Position numbers and translations under genes: made by a program. Under the pieces are notes generated by a model. It did not search any database, was not told the DNA's origin, and saw only the letters and a list, made by a program, of their open reading frames with translations. A DNA stretch of 64,000 bases from Virgibacillus dokdonensis. GTDB lineage: Bacteria > Bacillota > Bacilli > Bacillales > Amphibacillaceae. Positions within the stretch are counted from its first letter, which is position 1, and each line of letters begins with the position of its first letter. Positions 9,267-22,277 of this stretch are shown piece after piece. The stretch covers positions 2,972,986 through 3,036,985 of the forward strand of contig NZ_LT745763.1 in NCBI RefSeq assembly GCF_900166595.1, given 5' to 3'.

Positions 9267-10139
9267 ATGACGACTATTACGAAAAAAATGAATCCAACCG
9301 TACTAGCATACATACAAATTATCCTTGGTGCTACGCTAGTAGGCTTAGCTTATAATATTTTTCTATTACCTGCTAAATTGGCAGCAGGTGGCATATCTGG
9401 TGTAAGTACCATTTTATTTGAGTTGTACCAAATTAGTCCTTCTTTCGTTCAATTTTTAATAAATATCCCTATCTTTATTATAGGATGGATAGCATTAGGC
9501 AAAGACTTCAGCTCGAAAACGCTGGTAGGTACATTTTGGGTTCCATTTATTATTTGGTTAAGTTCCGACATTCCCATTACATTAACAAACCCTTTACTTA
9601 GTGCCATCTACGGAGGGATTATCCTTGGAGTTGGGTTAGGGATTGTTTATAAAGGAAATGGATCAACTGGTGGTACAGCAGCTATTGCGCAAATTGTAAA
9701 GAAATTTACTGGATTATCGAGTGGATACTCCCAATTAATTGTGGATGGAGTAGTTGTCATTTCTTCCATTATTGTATTTAACTTGGAATTAACACTTTTT
9801 GCACTCATGTGTATTTATATTACAAGTAAAACGATCGATATTGTTCAACTACAAACCTCTGCCACAAAATTGGTGATGATTATTACGGATAATGAAGAGC
9901 GTATTCAATCCATAATTCGAACGGAATTGGATCGAGGTTTAACAAAAGTACGTTCTGTTGGAGGTTATTCAGATAAAAAGAAAACAATGATTCTTTGTGT
10001 TGCAGAACAGCAAGAGGCCGTTCAATTAAAGAAGATATTGCAGCGAGAGGAAACCGATTCATTTGTCATCTTCTTGAATGCTTCCGAAATACTAGGTAGA
10101 GGTTTCTCACTTGATAAATATTATGGACAAAAACTCTAA
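9267..10139 (+). CDS. YitT-family membrane protein (DUF161 + DUF2179)
   Basis: This 290-residue protein has five or six membrane segments in residues 10-195 (first segment near VLAYIQIILGATLVGLAYNIF), with the glycine-rich LPAKLAAGGISG and KGNGSTGGTAAIAQIV loops typical of the YitT family. It ends in a soluble DUF2179 domain of about 80 residues (VMIITDNEERIQSIIRTEL onwards). Bacillaceae carry several paralogues; transport substrate is not established. ATG at 9267 follows GAGAGGG. It is a single gene, convergent with the ilv-leu operon. Confidence 0.88.
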   Translation: MTTITKKMNPTVLAYIQIILGATLVGLAYNIFLLPAKLAAGGISGVSTILFELYQISPSFVQFLINIPIFIIGWIALGKDFSSKTLVGTFWVPFIIWLSSDIPITLTNPLLSAIYGGIILGVGLGIVYKGNGSTGGTAAIAQIVKKFTGLSSGYSQLIVDGVVVISSIIVFNLELTLFALMCIYITSKTIDIVQLQTSATKLVMIITDNEERIQSIIRTELDRGLTKVRSVGGYSDKKKTMILCVAEQQEAVQLKKILQREETDSFVIFLNASEILGRGFSLDKYYGQKL

Positions 10140-10170
10140 ACCATTTTTAATGTGCTTCTTCACATAGCAC

Positions 10171-10204
10171 TCCCCGCACCATTTTTGTTCATATGGTACG
10201 GGGA
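10171..10204. terminator. Shared terminator between yitT-like gene and the ilv-leu operon
   Basis: TCCCCGCACCAT (10171-10182) pairs with ATGGTACGGGGA (10193-10204) with one mismatch. It sits between convergent stops and has a T/A-rich surround, so it could serve both strands. Confidence 0.65.
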
Positions 10205-10246
10205 TAAATTTTGAAAACCGTTTTTATGAGGTTCCCTAAACTAGCG

Positions 10247-11206
10247 TTATGAGTAAACAAGCTCACGGTGAGACAAACGTGCAGCTAGTTCCTGTATTTT
10301 GGGCATGGTGCTAATATCCATGTTTCCACCACTTACAATGACCCCACAATGTCGGGATTTTAATTGCTCATTATGGGTGAATAAGGCGGCAATTGCTGCA
10401 GCACCCGCTCCTTCCATTAATGTTTTATTTCGTTCAAGCATGTAAACAATAGATGATGCAATCGCTTCGTCAGAAACGGTTATCATATCATCCACGTATT
10501 GTCTGATTAACGGTAATGTTCGTTCACCTGGCTTTTTCACTGCAATTCCCTCAGCAATCGTTTGGACGGCATGTAGATTTTCTGTTTTACCAGTATGGAA
10601 GCTTTTATAAATAGCAGCTGCTCCCTCAGCTTGCACCCCAATCACCTTCATATTTCGATTCACATGCTTTGCTGCAACAGCAATACCGCTAATTAATCCT
10701 CCTCCACCTACTGGAACTAATATCGTGTCAACCCGATCTTCTTGACGTAATAATTCCATTGCAACTGTCCCTTGACCAGCCATGACATCATAATCGTCAA
10801 ATGGATGAATATATGTTGCACCTGTACGAAGCTGATGATCCATAGAAGCCTCATATGCTTCTTGAAAAGTTTCTCCAGACAAAACGACTTCTGCTCCATA
10901 ATTGCGTGTTGCATCTACTTTTGCTTGTGGCGTTTTCTCTGCCATAAAAATTGTCGCTTTTGCCCCTAATTTACGAGCTGCATAGGCCACTCCTTGTGCA
11001 TGATTTCCAGCTGAAGCAGTAACCACACCTTGATCCAGTTGCCGTCGCTTTAATTGCATTAATTTATAGGTAGCACCTCTAAATTTAAAAGCACCTGTTT
11101 TCTGTTGATTTTCCATTTTAAAATAAACATATTTCCCTAAAGCTTGATTCGTTGTCTGTGATGTTAATAAAGGTGTTCGATGAACAAGCGGAGCAAGTCG
11201 CTGCAA
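10247..11206 (-). CDS. ilvA: Threonine ammonia-lyase, short form without regulatory domain
   Basis: PLP enzyme that deaminates threonine to 2-oxobutanoate, the first committed step to isoleucine. The PLP lysine is in KTGAFKFRGA (Lys41), followed by SAGNHAQG (65-72), the phosphate-binding GGGGL (167-171) and SGGNMD near the C-terminus. At 319 residues it ends right after the catalytic domain, whereas biosynthetic IlvA of Bacillus subtilis is about 420 residues with a C-terminal ACT-like domain that binds isoleucine. The start is uncertain: the TTG at 11206 has AAAGG eleven bases upstream, and the open frame extends further up through LTGEKVYNA without a usual start codon. It is last in the ilv-leu operon, 84 bases after leuD, which supports a biosynthetic role. 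Confidence 0.88.
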   Translation of the reverse strand: MQRLAPLVHRTPLLTSQTTNQALGKYVYFKMENQQKTGAFKFRGATYKLMQLKRRQLDQGVVTASAGNHAQGVAYAARKLGAKATIFMAEKTPQAKVDATRNYGAEVVLSGETFQEAYEASMDHQLRTGATYIHPFDDYDVMAGQGTVAMELLRQEDRVDTILVPVGGGGLISGIAVAAKHVNRNMKVIGVQAEGAAAIYKSFHTGKTENLHAVQTIAEGIAVKKPGERTLPLIRQYVDDMITVSDEAIASSIVYMLERNKTLMEGAGAAAIAALFTHNEQLKSRHCGVIVSGGNMDISTMPKIQELAARLSHRELVYS

Positions 11207-11290
11207 CGCATTATATACCTTTTCACCTGTTAAGCAATCCCCAATATCTCCACACTCCCTATCGAAATTAAAATTTTTCCTTGATTTTTA

Positions 11291-11869
11291 TCACATACTT
11301 TTTTCGTATCGTGCAATTTTTTCCTCATGTTGTAATGTTAAAGCTATATCGTCCAATCCGTTCATTAATTTTTGCTTATGATACTCTGGAATTTGAAACG
11401 GATAAACCATCTCTCGGTCCATAATTTGCTGCTTTTCCAAATCTACATCTAAAATAAGTTCCTCTCGTTCCGCTTTTTTTAACCATTGGTTTACAAGCTC
11501 TTCTTTTACTTGGATAACGATGATGCCATTTTTTAAAGCATTATTATAGAAAATATCCGCAAAGCTTGGCGCTATAATAACTCGGAACCCAAAATCTAAT
11601 AGTGCCCATGGAGCATGCTCTCTTGAACTACCACAACCAAAATTTTCACCTGCCACTACTATCGAGGCGTCTTCATACCGTTTATCGTTTAAGTTGAAAT
11701 TTTTTCTAAGCTCTCCATCATCATCGAATCGCCAATGGTAGAAAAGATATTGCCCAAATCCAGTACGCTCAATTCGTTTTAAAAATTGCTTCGGTATAAT
11801 TTGGTCCGTATCTACATTCGTTCGATTTAATGGGTATACTACACCTCTATGCCTTTGAATAGCTTCCAC
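11291..11869 (-). CDS. leuD: 3-isopropylmalate dehydratase small subunit
   Basis: LeuD supplies the swivelling domain that, with LeuC, isomerises 2-isopropylmalate to 3-isopropylmalate. The start is taken as GTG at 11869, five bases after GGGAGGGG, giving 192 residues, the family's usual size. An upstream in-frame ATG at 11929 would overlap the leuC end and add an atypical leader. Family motifs seen are NVDTDQIIPKQFLKR near the N-terminus, and NFGCGSSREHAPWAL, which contains the substrate-binding loop. It starts 34 bases after the leuC stop and precedes ilvA. Confidence 0.95.
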   Translation of the reverse strand: MEAIQRHRGVVYPLNRTNVDTDQIIPKQFLKRIERTGFGQYLFYHWRFDDDGELRKNFNLNDKRYEDASIVVAGENFGCGSSREHAPWALLDFGFRVIIAPSFADIFYNNALKNGIIVIQVKEELVNQWLKKAEREELILDVDLEKQQIMDREMVYPFQIPEYHKQKLMNGLDDIALTLQHEEKIARYEKSM

Positions 11870-11903
11870 TGGCTCCCCTCCCTCTTTTATGCATAAAAAT
11901 AAG

Positions 11904-13316
11904 TTAAGAAGAAACTTTCGTGCTTGCATAGTCTCGAACGTCTACAAATCTCCCTTCAATCGCAGCAATAGCTGCCATTTCTGGACTAACTAGATGTGTT
12001 CTAGCACCATTTCCTTGCCTGCCTTCAAAATTACGATTGGAAGTAGAAGCACAGCGCCCACCAGAAGGAACTACATCATCATTCATAGCTAAGCACATGC
12101 TACAACCTGCATCACGCCATTCAAACCCAGCTTCTTGAAAGATTTTATCTATTCCAAGTTTCTCCGCTTGTAATTTGGTGCTAAACGAACCTGGAACAAC
12201 AATGGCACGTACTTCAGGATGGACTTTTCTCCCGCTTACAATAGAAGCAGCTTTTTGTAAATCATCTAATCGTGAATTCGTGCACGAGCCAATAAATACA
12301 TGATCAATATGAATAGAAGAAATTGGCTGGTTCTCCAATAACCCCATATATTGAAGCGCACGTTCTACATCTTCAGGGTAATCTGTCTCCTCTAAACTTG
12401 GCGTTGATCCACTTACAGGTACACACATAGCTGGATTCGTTCCCCATGTTACTTGTGGCTCTACTTCGTCACCTCGGATGCTGACATAATGGTCATATAT
12501 TGCTCCTTCATCTGTAGCTAAAGCTAGCCATTGTTGCGCTTGTTGGTTAAATGCTTCTCCTTCCGGGACATGCGCCTTTCCGCGTAAATAGTCCACCGTT
12601 TTTTCGTCAGGGCTAATCAAACCTGCACGCGCACCAGCTTCAATGGACATATTACAAACGGTCATCCGACCTTCCATGGGAAGATTACGAATTGCTTCTC
12701 CCGTGTATTCAATAACATACCCCGTTCCAAAACGAACACCAAATTTAGCAATGATTGCTAAAATTAAATCTTTAGCAGTTACACCAGATCCTAAATCACC
12801 TTCCACATGGACATTTAATGTCTTTGGTTTTTCTTGCCATACCGTTTGTGTCGCTAATACATGCTCCACTTCACTCGTACCAATTCCGAAAGCTAAAGCT
12901 CCAAACGCTCCGTGTGTGGACGTATGACTATCCCCGCAAACAATCGTTTTTCCCGGTTGTGTTAAACCTAACTCTGGCCCAATCACATGAACAATCCCTT
13001 GATCAGGGTGGAACATATCTGCTAATGATATATGGTTTTCCTTACAATTACGCCGCAATGTTTCCATCTGCTTCTGCGAAATCGCATCTCTTATTTCATC
13101 TCTGTTTTTGGTTGGTACATTATGATCCATCGTCGCATAAGTTAAATCTGGTCTTCGGACTTTGCGATTATTCAATCGTAAACCTTCAAACGCTTGTGGG
13201 GAAGTTACCTCATGAATTAAATGCAAATCAATATATAATAAATCTGGTTTCCCTGCTTCTTGATGCACGGTATGTTGTTCCCAAATTTTTTCAATAATCG
13301 TTTTTCCTGCAGCCAA
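11904..13316 (-). CDS. leuC: 3-isopropylmalate dehydratase large subunit
   Basis: This 470-residue aconitase-family subunit carries the 4Fe-4S cluster for leucine synthesis. Cluster cysteines are visible in FIGSCTNSR and in DAGCSMC, and the family motif [14 protein letters not shown] is near residue 130. The start is TTG at 13316, with GAGGGGG five to six bases upstream. Stop and next start (leuD) are 34 bases apart, and the gene follows leuB by 18 bases. It acts as a heterodimer with LeuD. Confidence 0.96.
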   Translation of the reverse strand: MAAGKTIIEKIWEQHTVHQEAGKPDLLYIDLHLIHEVTSPQAFEGLRLNNRKVRRPDLTYATMDHNVPTKNRDEIRDAISQKQMETLRRNCKENHISLADMFHPDQGIVHVIGPELGLTQPGKTIVCGDSHTSTHGAFGALAFGIGTSEVEHVLATQTVWQEKPKTLNVHVEGDLGSGVTAKDLILAIIAKFGVRFGTGYVIEYTGEAIRNLPMEGRMTVCNMSIEAGARAGLISPDEKTVDYLRGKAHVPEGEAFNQQAQQWLALATDEGAIYDHYVSIRGDEVEPQVTWGTNPAMCVPVSGSTPSLEETDYPEDVERALQYMGLLENQPISSIHIDHVFIGSCTNSRLDDLQKAASIVSGRKVHPEVRAIVVPGSFSTKLQAEKLGIDKIFQEAGFEWRDAGCSMCLAMNDDVVPSGGRCASTSNRNFEGRQGNGARTHLVSPEMAAIAAIEGRFVDVRDYASTKVSS

Positions 13317-13334
13317 TTTTTCACCCCCTCTTTG

Positions 13335-14441
13335 TTATGCATAAGAATTACAAATACATTGTGAAGCATCATTCGTAGCAAGGTTTCCTAATATTATATC
13401 TGTCATTTCTTTTGTTCCAACGACCGTACCGTTTTTAATAGATAAATCAGGCGTATGGTAGCCTTGTTCAAGTGTCATTTGTACAGCGTACTCTATTTCG
13501 TCAGCCTCCTGTTCCATACCAAAGGATTGACGGAGCATAGAGCTTGCAGAGAGAATCATCCCGAGTGGATTGGCAATTCCTTTGCCAGCAATATCTGGTG
13601 CTGATCCATGAACAGGTTCATAAAGACCTACGCCATCCGTTCGAACACTTGCAGAGGAAAGCATTCCTAAGGAACCCGTTAAAACAGACGCTTCATCACT
13701 TAAAATATCTCCAAACATATTTTCCGTCACAATGACGTCAAATTGCTTTGGATTTGTAATGAGTTTCATTGCCGCAGCATCGACAAGCAAATGATCCACA
13801 GCGATGTCTGGGTATTGTTTGCTCTTTTCTTCCACAACCTCTCTCCACACCCTGCTTGATTCTAAAACATTTGCTTTATCCACAGAAGTGACGCGCTTCT
13901 TTCTCGTTCTAGCTGTTTGAAAAGCTTTATCAACGATTCGCTCTATTTCTGTTTGAGTATAATACAATGTATCTACCACTGCATTTTCCTCTGGAATACG
14001 TTTTTTCGGTTCGCCAAAATATAATCCACCTGTTAATTCACGAATAATTAAAATGTTGCTTCCCTCTACTATCTCTTCCTTTAAAGGAGAGGCATGCAGT
14101 AAAGGAGTAAATGCCTTAATTGGCCGCAAATTTGCAAATAAACCTAACTCTTTGCGAATACCTAACAATCCTTTCTCTGGTCGCTTTTCTCCAGGTAAGG
14201 CATCCCATTTTTCCCCTCCCACTGCTCCTAATAAAACGGCATCCGCTTTTTTGCACGCGTGAATCGTCGTTTCCGGTAAAGGCGATTGTTCTCCATCAAT
14301 TGCAGCACCACCTATGAGATGCTCTGAGAAGGTGAATTGATGATTGAAATTTTCAGCAATTGCTTGTAAAACACGTACGGCAGCATCCATAATCTCTTTA
14401 CCAATACCGTCACCAGGAAGAATAACAATTTGCTTATTCAT
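13335..14441 (-). CDS. leuB: 3-isopropylmalate dehydrogenase
   Basis: This 368-residue enzyme oxidises and decarboxylates 3-isopropylmalate using NAD. It opens with QIVILPGDGIGKEI, has the substrate loop LRPIKAF and ELTGGLYFG, the VDKANVLESSRVWREVV stretch with the catalytic Lys, and TENMFGDILSDEAS with metal-binding aspartates. The C-terminus is about ten residues longer than usual and contains two Cys (SQCICNSYA). ATG at 14441 has AGGAGA upstream. It lies between leuA and leuC in one operon. Confidence 0.96.
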   Translation of the reverse strand: MNKQIVILPGDGIGKEIMDAAVRVLQAIAENFNHQFTFSEHLIGGAAIDGEQSPLPETTIHACKKADAVLLGAVGGEKWDALPGEKRPEKGLLGIRKELGLFANLRPIKAFTPLLHASPLKEEIVEGSNILIIRELTGGLYFGEPKKRIPEENAVVDTLYYTQTEIERIVDKAFQTARTRKKRVTSVDKANVLESSRVWREVVEEKSKQYPDIAVDHLLVDAAAMKLITNPKQFDVIVTENMFGDILSDEASVLTGSLGMLSSASVRTDGVGLYEPVHGSAPDIAGKGIANPLGMILSASSMLRQSFGMEQEADEIEYAVQMTLEQGYHTPDLSIKNGTVVGTKEMTDIILGNLATNDASQCICNSYA

Positions 14442-14457
14442 ACATTTCTTCTCCTTT

Positions 14458-17050
<2,593 letters not shown>

Positions 17051-17055
17051 CTATT

Positions 17056-17574
17056 TTAAATCGTAAATGCATTAAGTTCTGTCACCTGTGTTGGCTGCTG
17101 TCCACGTAAGAAAGCTGTTACACCAGTTTTAGTTAGTTCTTTAATCCCATACGGCTTTAATAATGAGATAAGTGCTTCTACCTTATCTGGCCTTCCAGTT
17201 ACTTGAATAGTTAAGCTATCTCTACTCACATCAATCACAGAAGCCCGAAACGGGGTAATCATTCCTTGTATCTCTGCACGTAACTGACCACTTCCGCCAA
17301 CTTTAATTAATGCTAGTTCCCTCGCTACAATTGCTTTTTCTGTAATATCAGAAACTTTCAATACGTCGATTTGCTTATTTAACTGTTTTGTTAGCTGTTC
17401 TAACTTCTGATGGTCCTCAATTTCAACAACAAACGTCATTTTTGAAATACCCTCTGTTTCTGAGGCACCTACAGAAATACTCTCAATATTGAACTGTCGT
17501 CGATATAGCATTCCTGTAATTCGGTTGAGGACACCGCTACGATTTTGTACGGTTGCCGTAATAATCCGCCTCAT
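17056..17574 (-). CDS. ilvN: Acetolactate synthase small (regulatory) subunit
   Basis: This 172-residue protein has an N-terminal ACT domain (residues 2-75, [25 protein letters not shown]) and a C-terminal ALS-small domain (about 85-158). It binds the catalytic subunit and confers feedback by valine, as known for the family. Its ATG overlaps the ilvB stop as ATGA, so the two should be translated in step. Also called ilvH in Bacillus. Confidence 0.95.
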   Translation of the reverse strand: MRRIITATVQNRSGVLNRITGMLYRRQFNIESISVGASETEGISKMTFVVEIEDHQKLEQLTKQLNKQIDVLKVSDITEKAIVARELALIKVGGSGQLRAEIQGMITPFRASVIDVSRDSLTIQVTGRPDKVEALISLLKPYGIKELTKTGVTAFLRGQQPTQVTELNAFTI

Positions 17575-19292
17575 TTTCTCACCCCGATCATTTCATGAAT
17601 TCCCTTACCAGGTGCGATCATTGGGTAAACAGAAGTTTGCTGTACAACACGACAGTCAACTACAACAGGACCATCGAAAGCTAACGCTTCTTGTAATACT
17701 TTTGGAACGTCTTTTTCCTTTTCAACACGCATGCCGCGCACGCCATAACTATCAGCTAATTTTACAAAATCCGGATTTTCCATAAACAAGGATTCTGAAT
17801 AACGTTTTTCATAAAAGCTTTCCTGCCACTGTCTCACCATGCCTAAAGCTTGATTATTGACAATAATAACTTTTACGGGCAATTTTTTCTCTTTTACGAC
17901 GGATAATTCTTGAAACGTCATTTGAAACCCGCCATCTCCTACAATCGAAATGACTACATCATCTGGAGCTCCCAATTGTGCGCCGATCGATGCTGGAAAT
18001 CCAAATCCCATTGTCCCTAAGCCTCCTGATGTTACCCAGCGGTTTGGCTTTTCAAACGCGTAATACTGTGCTGCCCACATTTGATGCTGCCCAACGTCCG
18101 TAGTTACAATCGCTTCTCCTTTTGACAAATCATGAATTTGTTCCATCAACCATTGTGGTGAAATAAATGTTTCCGATCGATCGTACCAAAGCGGATATTG
18201 CTTTTTATACGAAGTTAATTGATCTCGCCAAGCTGATCGCTCTACAGGCTCATTAGAAGTTGCTAGTAACGCTATTAATGCTTCTTTTGCGTCTGCCACC
18301 ACTGGTATTTCCGTTGAGACATTTTTGCCAATTTCCGCTGGATCGATATCAATATGTGCTACTTTGGCTAAAGGAGCAAAATGCTGTAAGTTACCAGTTA
18401 AACGATCATCAAAACGAGCACCGATATTAATTAAAAAATCACATTCATAGATTGCCATGTTTGCTGTATAGCTCCCATGCATACCTGCCATACCAAGTGA
18501 CAATTCATGCGATCTTGGGAACCCTCCAAGCCCTAATAACGTGTTCGCAACTGGAAGCTGAAACTTTTCTGCAAATGCGATTAATTTCTCACTTGCATTT
18601 GCAAAAATAACTCCTGCACCAGCTAAAATTAATGGACGGCTAGATTTGCTTAATGCATCCATTAGTTTCGTAATTTGCAATGGATTTGGGTTTTTATTTG
18701 GTTGATAGCCAGGAAGCGCAAAGTGATCATCGTAAACAGCATCAGATAACTCAGAAGAAATATTTTTCGGAATATCTACGACTACAGGACCTGGTCTACC
18801 AGTAGAAGCAATATGAAAGGCTTCTTTAATAATTTTTGGTAGCTCCAAAAGATTTGTTACTTGATAATTGTACTTCGTAATTGGAGTGGTAATCCCCATG
18901 ACATCTGCTTCCTGAAAAGCATCGGTACCTATGACGCTGTTAGCTACCTGACCAGTAAAAACAACAATTGGTAATGAATCCATCATTGCATCTGTAATTC
19001 CAGTAATTAAATTGGTAGCTCCTGGACCAGATGTAGCAATAACTACCCCCGGCTTCCCTGTAACTCGAGCATATCCTTCCGCCGCATGAATGGAACCCTG
19101 TTCATGACGGGAGAGAACATGCTCAAATGGTGCATTGCTGCGATAAATAGCATCATAAATCGGTAAGACCGCACCACCCGGGTAACCAAAAATTGTATCC
19201 ACTTCTGCTTCTACTAAGGCATTAATTAACACATCAGCACCTGTAACTATTTCTTTTGTACTTTCCAATTCATGCTTTACCTGCACTTTCAC
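17571..19292 (-). CDS. ilvB: Acetolactate synthase large (catalytic) subunit
   Basis: This 573-residue thiamine-diphosphate enzyme makes acetolactate or acetohydroxybutyrate. The N-terminal domain contains [13 protein letters not shown] and the catalytic Glu in [16 protein letters not shown]; the middle FAD-binding domain follows; the C-terminal domain holds the ThDP/Mg motif VGDGGFQM...NNQALGMV. The start is GTG at 19292, eight bases after AAGGAGG. It is the first gene of the eight-gene ilv-leu operon behind the T-box leader. Confidence 0.97.
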   Translation of the reverse strand: MKVQVKHELESTKEIVTGADVLINALVEAEVDTIFGYPGGAVLPIYDAIYRSNAPFEHVLSRHEQGSIHAAEGYARVTGKPGVVIATSGPGATNLITGITDAMMDSLPIVVFTGQVANSVIGTDAFQEADVMGITTPITKYNYQVTNLLELPKIIKEAFHIASTGRPGPVVVDIPKNISSELSDAVYDDHFALPGYQPNKNPNPLQITKLMDALSKSSRPLILAGAGVIFANASEKLIAFAEKFQLPVANTLLGLGGFPRSHELSLGMAGMHGSYTANMAIYECDFLINIGARFDDRLTGNLQHFAPLAKVAHIDIDPAEIGKNVSTEIPVVADAKEALIALLATSNEPVERSAWRDQLTSYKKQYPLWYDRSETFISPQWLMEQIHDLSKGEAIVTTDVGQHQMWAAQYYAFEKPNRWVTSGGLGTMGFGFPASIGAQLGAPDDVVISIVGDGGFQMTFQELSVVKEKKLPVKVIIVNNQALGMVRQWQESFYEKRYSESLFMENPDFVKLADSYGVRGMRVEKEKDVPKVLQEALAFDGPVVVDCRVVQQTSVYPMIAPGKGIHEMIGVRK

Positions 19293-19317
19293 TTCTCGTG
19301 CCTCCTTTTAAAAAGTA

Positions 19318-19332
19318 AATATTAGGAAAATT
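19318..19332 (-). promoter_or_regulatory. Possible CodY box before ilvB
   Basis: AATTTTCCTAATATT on the minus strand matches 12 of 15 bases of the CodY motif AATTTTCWGAAAATT. It lies about 25 bases upstream of the ilvB start, inside the leader transcript. CodY regulation of ilv-leu operons is known in Bacilli; the site itself is weak. Confidence 0.3.
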
Positions 19333-19605
19333 TTGCTTGCCGCCAACTTTTTATTGTGAAAGCTATCATTTTTTTATACGATAATGCCTAAAATTATATA
19401 ACGCATAAAATTAAGCTCTACACATATCATTTCTAACTCTCAATCATTCCTTTCCCTCCAAGATAGACCAAATCTTTTGAAAATAAATCGTTTGTTTTCA
19501 GCGAGATAGTTGCCACCAATCTTAGAGAAAGTTAACTTATCACCAAAGTCTATTGGGCGAAAGCATTCGTGTTAGCTCAGATGGTTTCCTATTGTACAAC
19601 AAATA

Positions 19606-19945
19606 AAAAACGCCCTCCTCCCCCATAAGACTGCAAGCTTAATTACAGTAATTGGGGAGAAAAGCGTCTGCTCTTCACGGTACCACCCAGCTTTTTAGTA
19701 TCCTCACGAATACTAACTCGACGAGTATCATCGGTTACGGTATTAGAAACATAACCTAAACTCTTTTGGATAACAGGTACATACAAATTGCACCTGGCTG
19801 GCCTATTAGGTTGCCTGTTCAGTCCAGCACTCAGAGATGATGTCAGAGTATATTGTATTTCCGGGCTTCCAGCGTCCCCGAATCTCTGTGAATACAGTAG
19901 TCATACTCCTTTTTTCCCTTCATCGCATTAAATTCATATTCTTTT
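19606..19945 (-). ncRNA. T-box riboswitch leader of the ilv-leu operon
   Basis: On the minus strand the leader has GGAGTATGAC at the stem I base, an AG-box-like ACAGAGA, the specifier region, and the T-box core GGGTGGTACCGTGAAGAGC (about 19671-19689). It ends in a GC-rich terminator hairpin with a T run (about 19606-19667). By alignment with the proline leader at 25.5 kb (GAA-CCT-GCCTTTTGAG), the specifier codon here is ATC at 19839-19841 (GAC-ATC-ATCTCTGAG), which would sense tRNA-Ile. The codon call is tentative; the T-box assignment is strong. Confidence 0.9.
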
Positions 19946-19993
19946 GTAAATAATCATTGTTTCCATTTATTTGTTTTTTTGATATTGCCGTTA

Positions 19994-20022
19994 ATAATAT
20001 ACTGTTTTTATTCAGACGTCAA
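19994..20022 (-). promoter_or_regulatory. Sigma-A promoter of the ilv-leu operon
   Basis: TTGACG (20017-20022, minus strand) and TATTAT (19994-19999) are exactly 17 bases apart. Transcription would begin near 19987 and run into the T-box leader. It is the best promoter match in the gap 19293-20266. Confidence 0.7.
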
Positions 20023-20182
20023 CAGCTTTTTTAAAGTTTTTTGGTATTAATAATTTTATTGTTCATTTGTATACGCTTACAGAGTTGTCGGACTTCATTT
20101 AGCTATTTTTATTACAATTTCTTTACAAAGCAATATATCAGTTAAAACTTTATTATTATAGGTTTAATATAAAAATAACAAT

Positions 20183-20211
20183 GCGCAATATATTTTTAGC
20201 ATATATTGCGC
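20183..20211 (-). terminator. Probable ilvD terminator
   Basis: GCGCAATATAT (20183-20193) pairs perfectly with ATATATTGCGC (20201-20211). It lies 56 bases past the ilvD stop; the tail on the minus strand is only moderately T-rich. Confidence 0.55.
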
Positions 20212-20266
20212 AAGTTATGAATTTGAAAAAGTATTTCATTAACAAATATATTGGTATCTCACTTGA

Positions 20267-21952
20267 CTATTTATTTAAATAATCGGTAATAGCTCCTAAC
20301 GAAGAACAGGATACGTTATGAGCATATTTACCTAACACACCTTTTTTGTACAATGGAGGAGCAGTCCAATGTTTCTGTCTTTCCGCTAATTCTTGATCTG
20401 ATATTGCAAACGATATCTCTTTTTGCGTAGAATCAATCGTCACCATATCCCCTTCTTGCAAGAAAGCAATTGCACCACCAACCTGCGCTTCTGGTGCGAT
20501 ATGCCCGACGACTAGCCCATGTGTTCCGCCAGAGAATCTACCATCGGTTAATAGAGCTACTTTTTCACCTAGCCCTTTTCCAACTAAAATAGCTGAAATA
20601 GACAGCATTTCCGGCATACCCGGGCCTCCTTTTGGTCCGACGTAGCGTATGACAAGTACATCTCCTTCTTTAATCTTATTATCCAATACCGCTTCTGTTG
20701 CTTCTTTTTCTGTATTAAAAACCCGCGCAGGCCCTACATGTCGACTTACCTTTACACCAGATACTTTTGCTACAGCGCCCTTTGGGGCAAGGTTACCCTT
20801 TAACACAATAAGTGGTCCATCTTTACGTTTCGGATTATGAAAAGGCATTATCACTTCTTGTCCTTCTTGTAAGGACGGCGCTTCTTGCAAATTCTCTGCA
20901 ATTGTTTTACCAGTTACCGTTAAGCAATCGCCATGAAGATACCCATTTTCATGAAGGAACTTCATTACAGCTTGTACACCGCCTACCCGATGTAAGTCTT
21001 GCATAACATACTTACCACTTGGTTTTAAATCAGCTAAATGAGGCGTCTTTACTTGCATGCGATTAAAATCCTCGATGGTTAAATTCACTTCTATAGCGTG
21101 TGCAATAGCTAACAAATGTAATATTGCATTTGTTGAGCCACCTAATGCCATTACAACCGTAATGGCATTTTCAAAAGCTTCTTTCGTCATAATATCTTTT
21201 GGATAAATGCCTTTTTCTAATAAGTGATAAACTGCTTTACCAGCTTTATTACAATCATTTACTTTTTCTTTTGATTCTGCAGGATTAGAAGAACCTCCTG
21301 GAAGACTCATACCTAGCGCTTCTATTGCTGAAGCCATCGTATTTGCCGTATACATACCACCACATGAACCTGCTCCAGGGCATGCGTGACATTCAATTTG
21401 GCGTAACTCTTCATCGTCAATGGAACCATTATTATGCTTTCCAACACCCTCGAAAACCGACACTAAATCTATATCTTTCCCCTTTAAAGAACCAGGTGCA
21501 ATCGTACCACCATATACAAAAACAGCAGGTACTTCCGCATTAGCGATCGCAATCATACATCCGGGAATATTTTTGTCGCATCCACCAATAGCTACTAACC
21601 CATCTATATTCTCCGCGCCTACTACTGTTTCAATAGAATCTGCAATTAGATCTCTACTGGGCAAGGAATAGCGCATTCCTTGCGTTCCCATTGATATTCC
21701 ATCAGACACTGTGATCGTATTAAAAATTAATGGAACACCCCCCGCTTCTCGCGCCCCATCTTTTGCTTGACGAGCTAGCTCATCAATATGTATATTACAC
21801 GGGGTTACTTCACTCCACGTACTCGCCACACCTATCATCGGCTTGTTAAAATCCTCATCTGATACACCAACTGCTCTAAGCATTGCTCGGTTCGGCGCCC
21901 GCATAACACCATCACTAAAAACATGACTTTTAATTCGCAAATCTTTATCCAA
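20267..21952 (-). CDS. ilvD: Dihydroxy-acid dehydratase
   Basis: This enzyme dehydrates the IlvC products to 2-oxo acids for valine, leucine and isoleucine. The start is taken as TTG at 21952 ([12 protein letters not shown]), five bases after AAAGGTGGGG, giving 561 residues; an in-frame start 18 codons upstream lacks a site. Fe-S cysteines are in [12 protein letters not shown] and [20 protein letters not shown]. It has [10 protein letters not shown] and [10 protein letters not shown], both family signatures. It lies upstream of the main operon on the same strand but separated by a terminator and a new promoter, so it is likely its own unit. Confidence 0.96.
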   Translation of the reverse strand: MDKDLRIKSHVFSDGVMRAPNRAMLRAVGVSDEDFNKPMIGVASTWSEVTPCNIHIDELARQAKDGAREAGGVPLIFNTITVSDGISMGTQGMRYSLPSRDLIADSIETVVGAENIDGLVAIGGCDKNIPGCMIAIANAEVPAVFVYGGTIAPGSLKGKDIDLVSVFEGVGKHNNGSIDDEELRQIECHACPGAGSCGGMYTANTMASAIEALGMSLPGGSSNPAESKEKVNDCNKAGKAVYHLLEKGIYPKDIMTKEAFENAITVVMALGGSTNAILHLLAIAHAIEVNLTIEDFNRMQVKTPHLADLKPSGKYVMQDLHRVGGVQAVMKFLHENGYLHGDCLTVTGKTIAENLQEAPSLQEGQEVIMPFHNPKRKDGPLIVLKGNLAPKGAVAKVSGVKVSRHVGPARVFNTEKEATEAVLDNKIKEGDVLVIRYVGPKGGPGMPEMLSISAILVGKGLGEKVALLTDGRFSGGTHGLVVGHIAPEAQVGGAIAFLQEGDMVTIDSTQKEISFAISDQELAERQKHWTAPPLYKKGVLGKYAHNVSCSSLGAITDYLNK

Positions 21953-22027
21953 TGAAACCCCACCTTTCTTTCGGAATATTATATGCCTAATTATCAAATA
22001 GTTCAATATGTTTTTACTTTATTTTAG

Positions 22028-22145
22028 AAAAGCTAAAACTATCACCACACTTTGTGACGGAAAAACCCGATCGTTTTGCTATACTATATTCTTTATACGT
22101 TTTTAGTCTTAAGAACTTGGCTTTTAGCTAAGTTCACATGGCAAA
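22028..22145 (+). repeat. Dispersed palindromic repeat region upstream of ilvD
   Basis: Holds GACGGAAAAACCCGATCGTTTTGC and a TATACTATA tail, then AGAACTTGGCTTTTAGCTAAGTTC, which forms a short hairpin. Both parts match the repeat family at 27.4 and 46.5 kb in part. The gap 21953-22277 holds no supportable gene. Confidence 0.45.
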
Positions 22146-22277
22146 ATCCTTCACATTGTTTATACTAGACAAATAAGTAGCTCAATTCAGATTTATTTAC
22201 GTAGAATATCGCTTTTGAACATTTTACTGTTTACTCGCATACACCATTTTTTACAACATTCAAGCACTTACTTATCA

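Noticed and set aside
19606..19945. tRNA-like or protein-coding content in the ilv-leu leader
   Set aside because: The conserved T-box core, terminator and specifier pattern explain the region; no cloverleaf forms.
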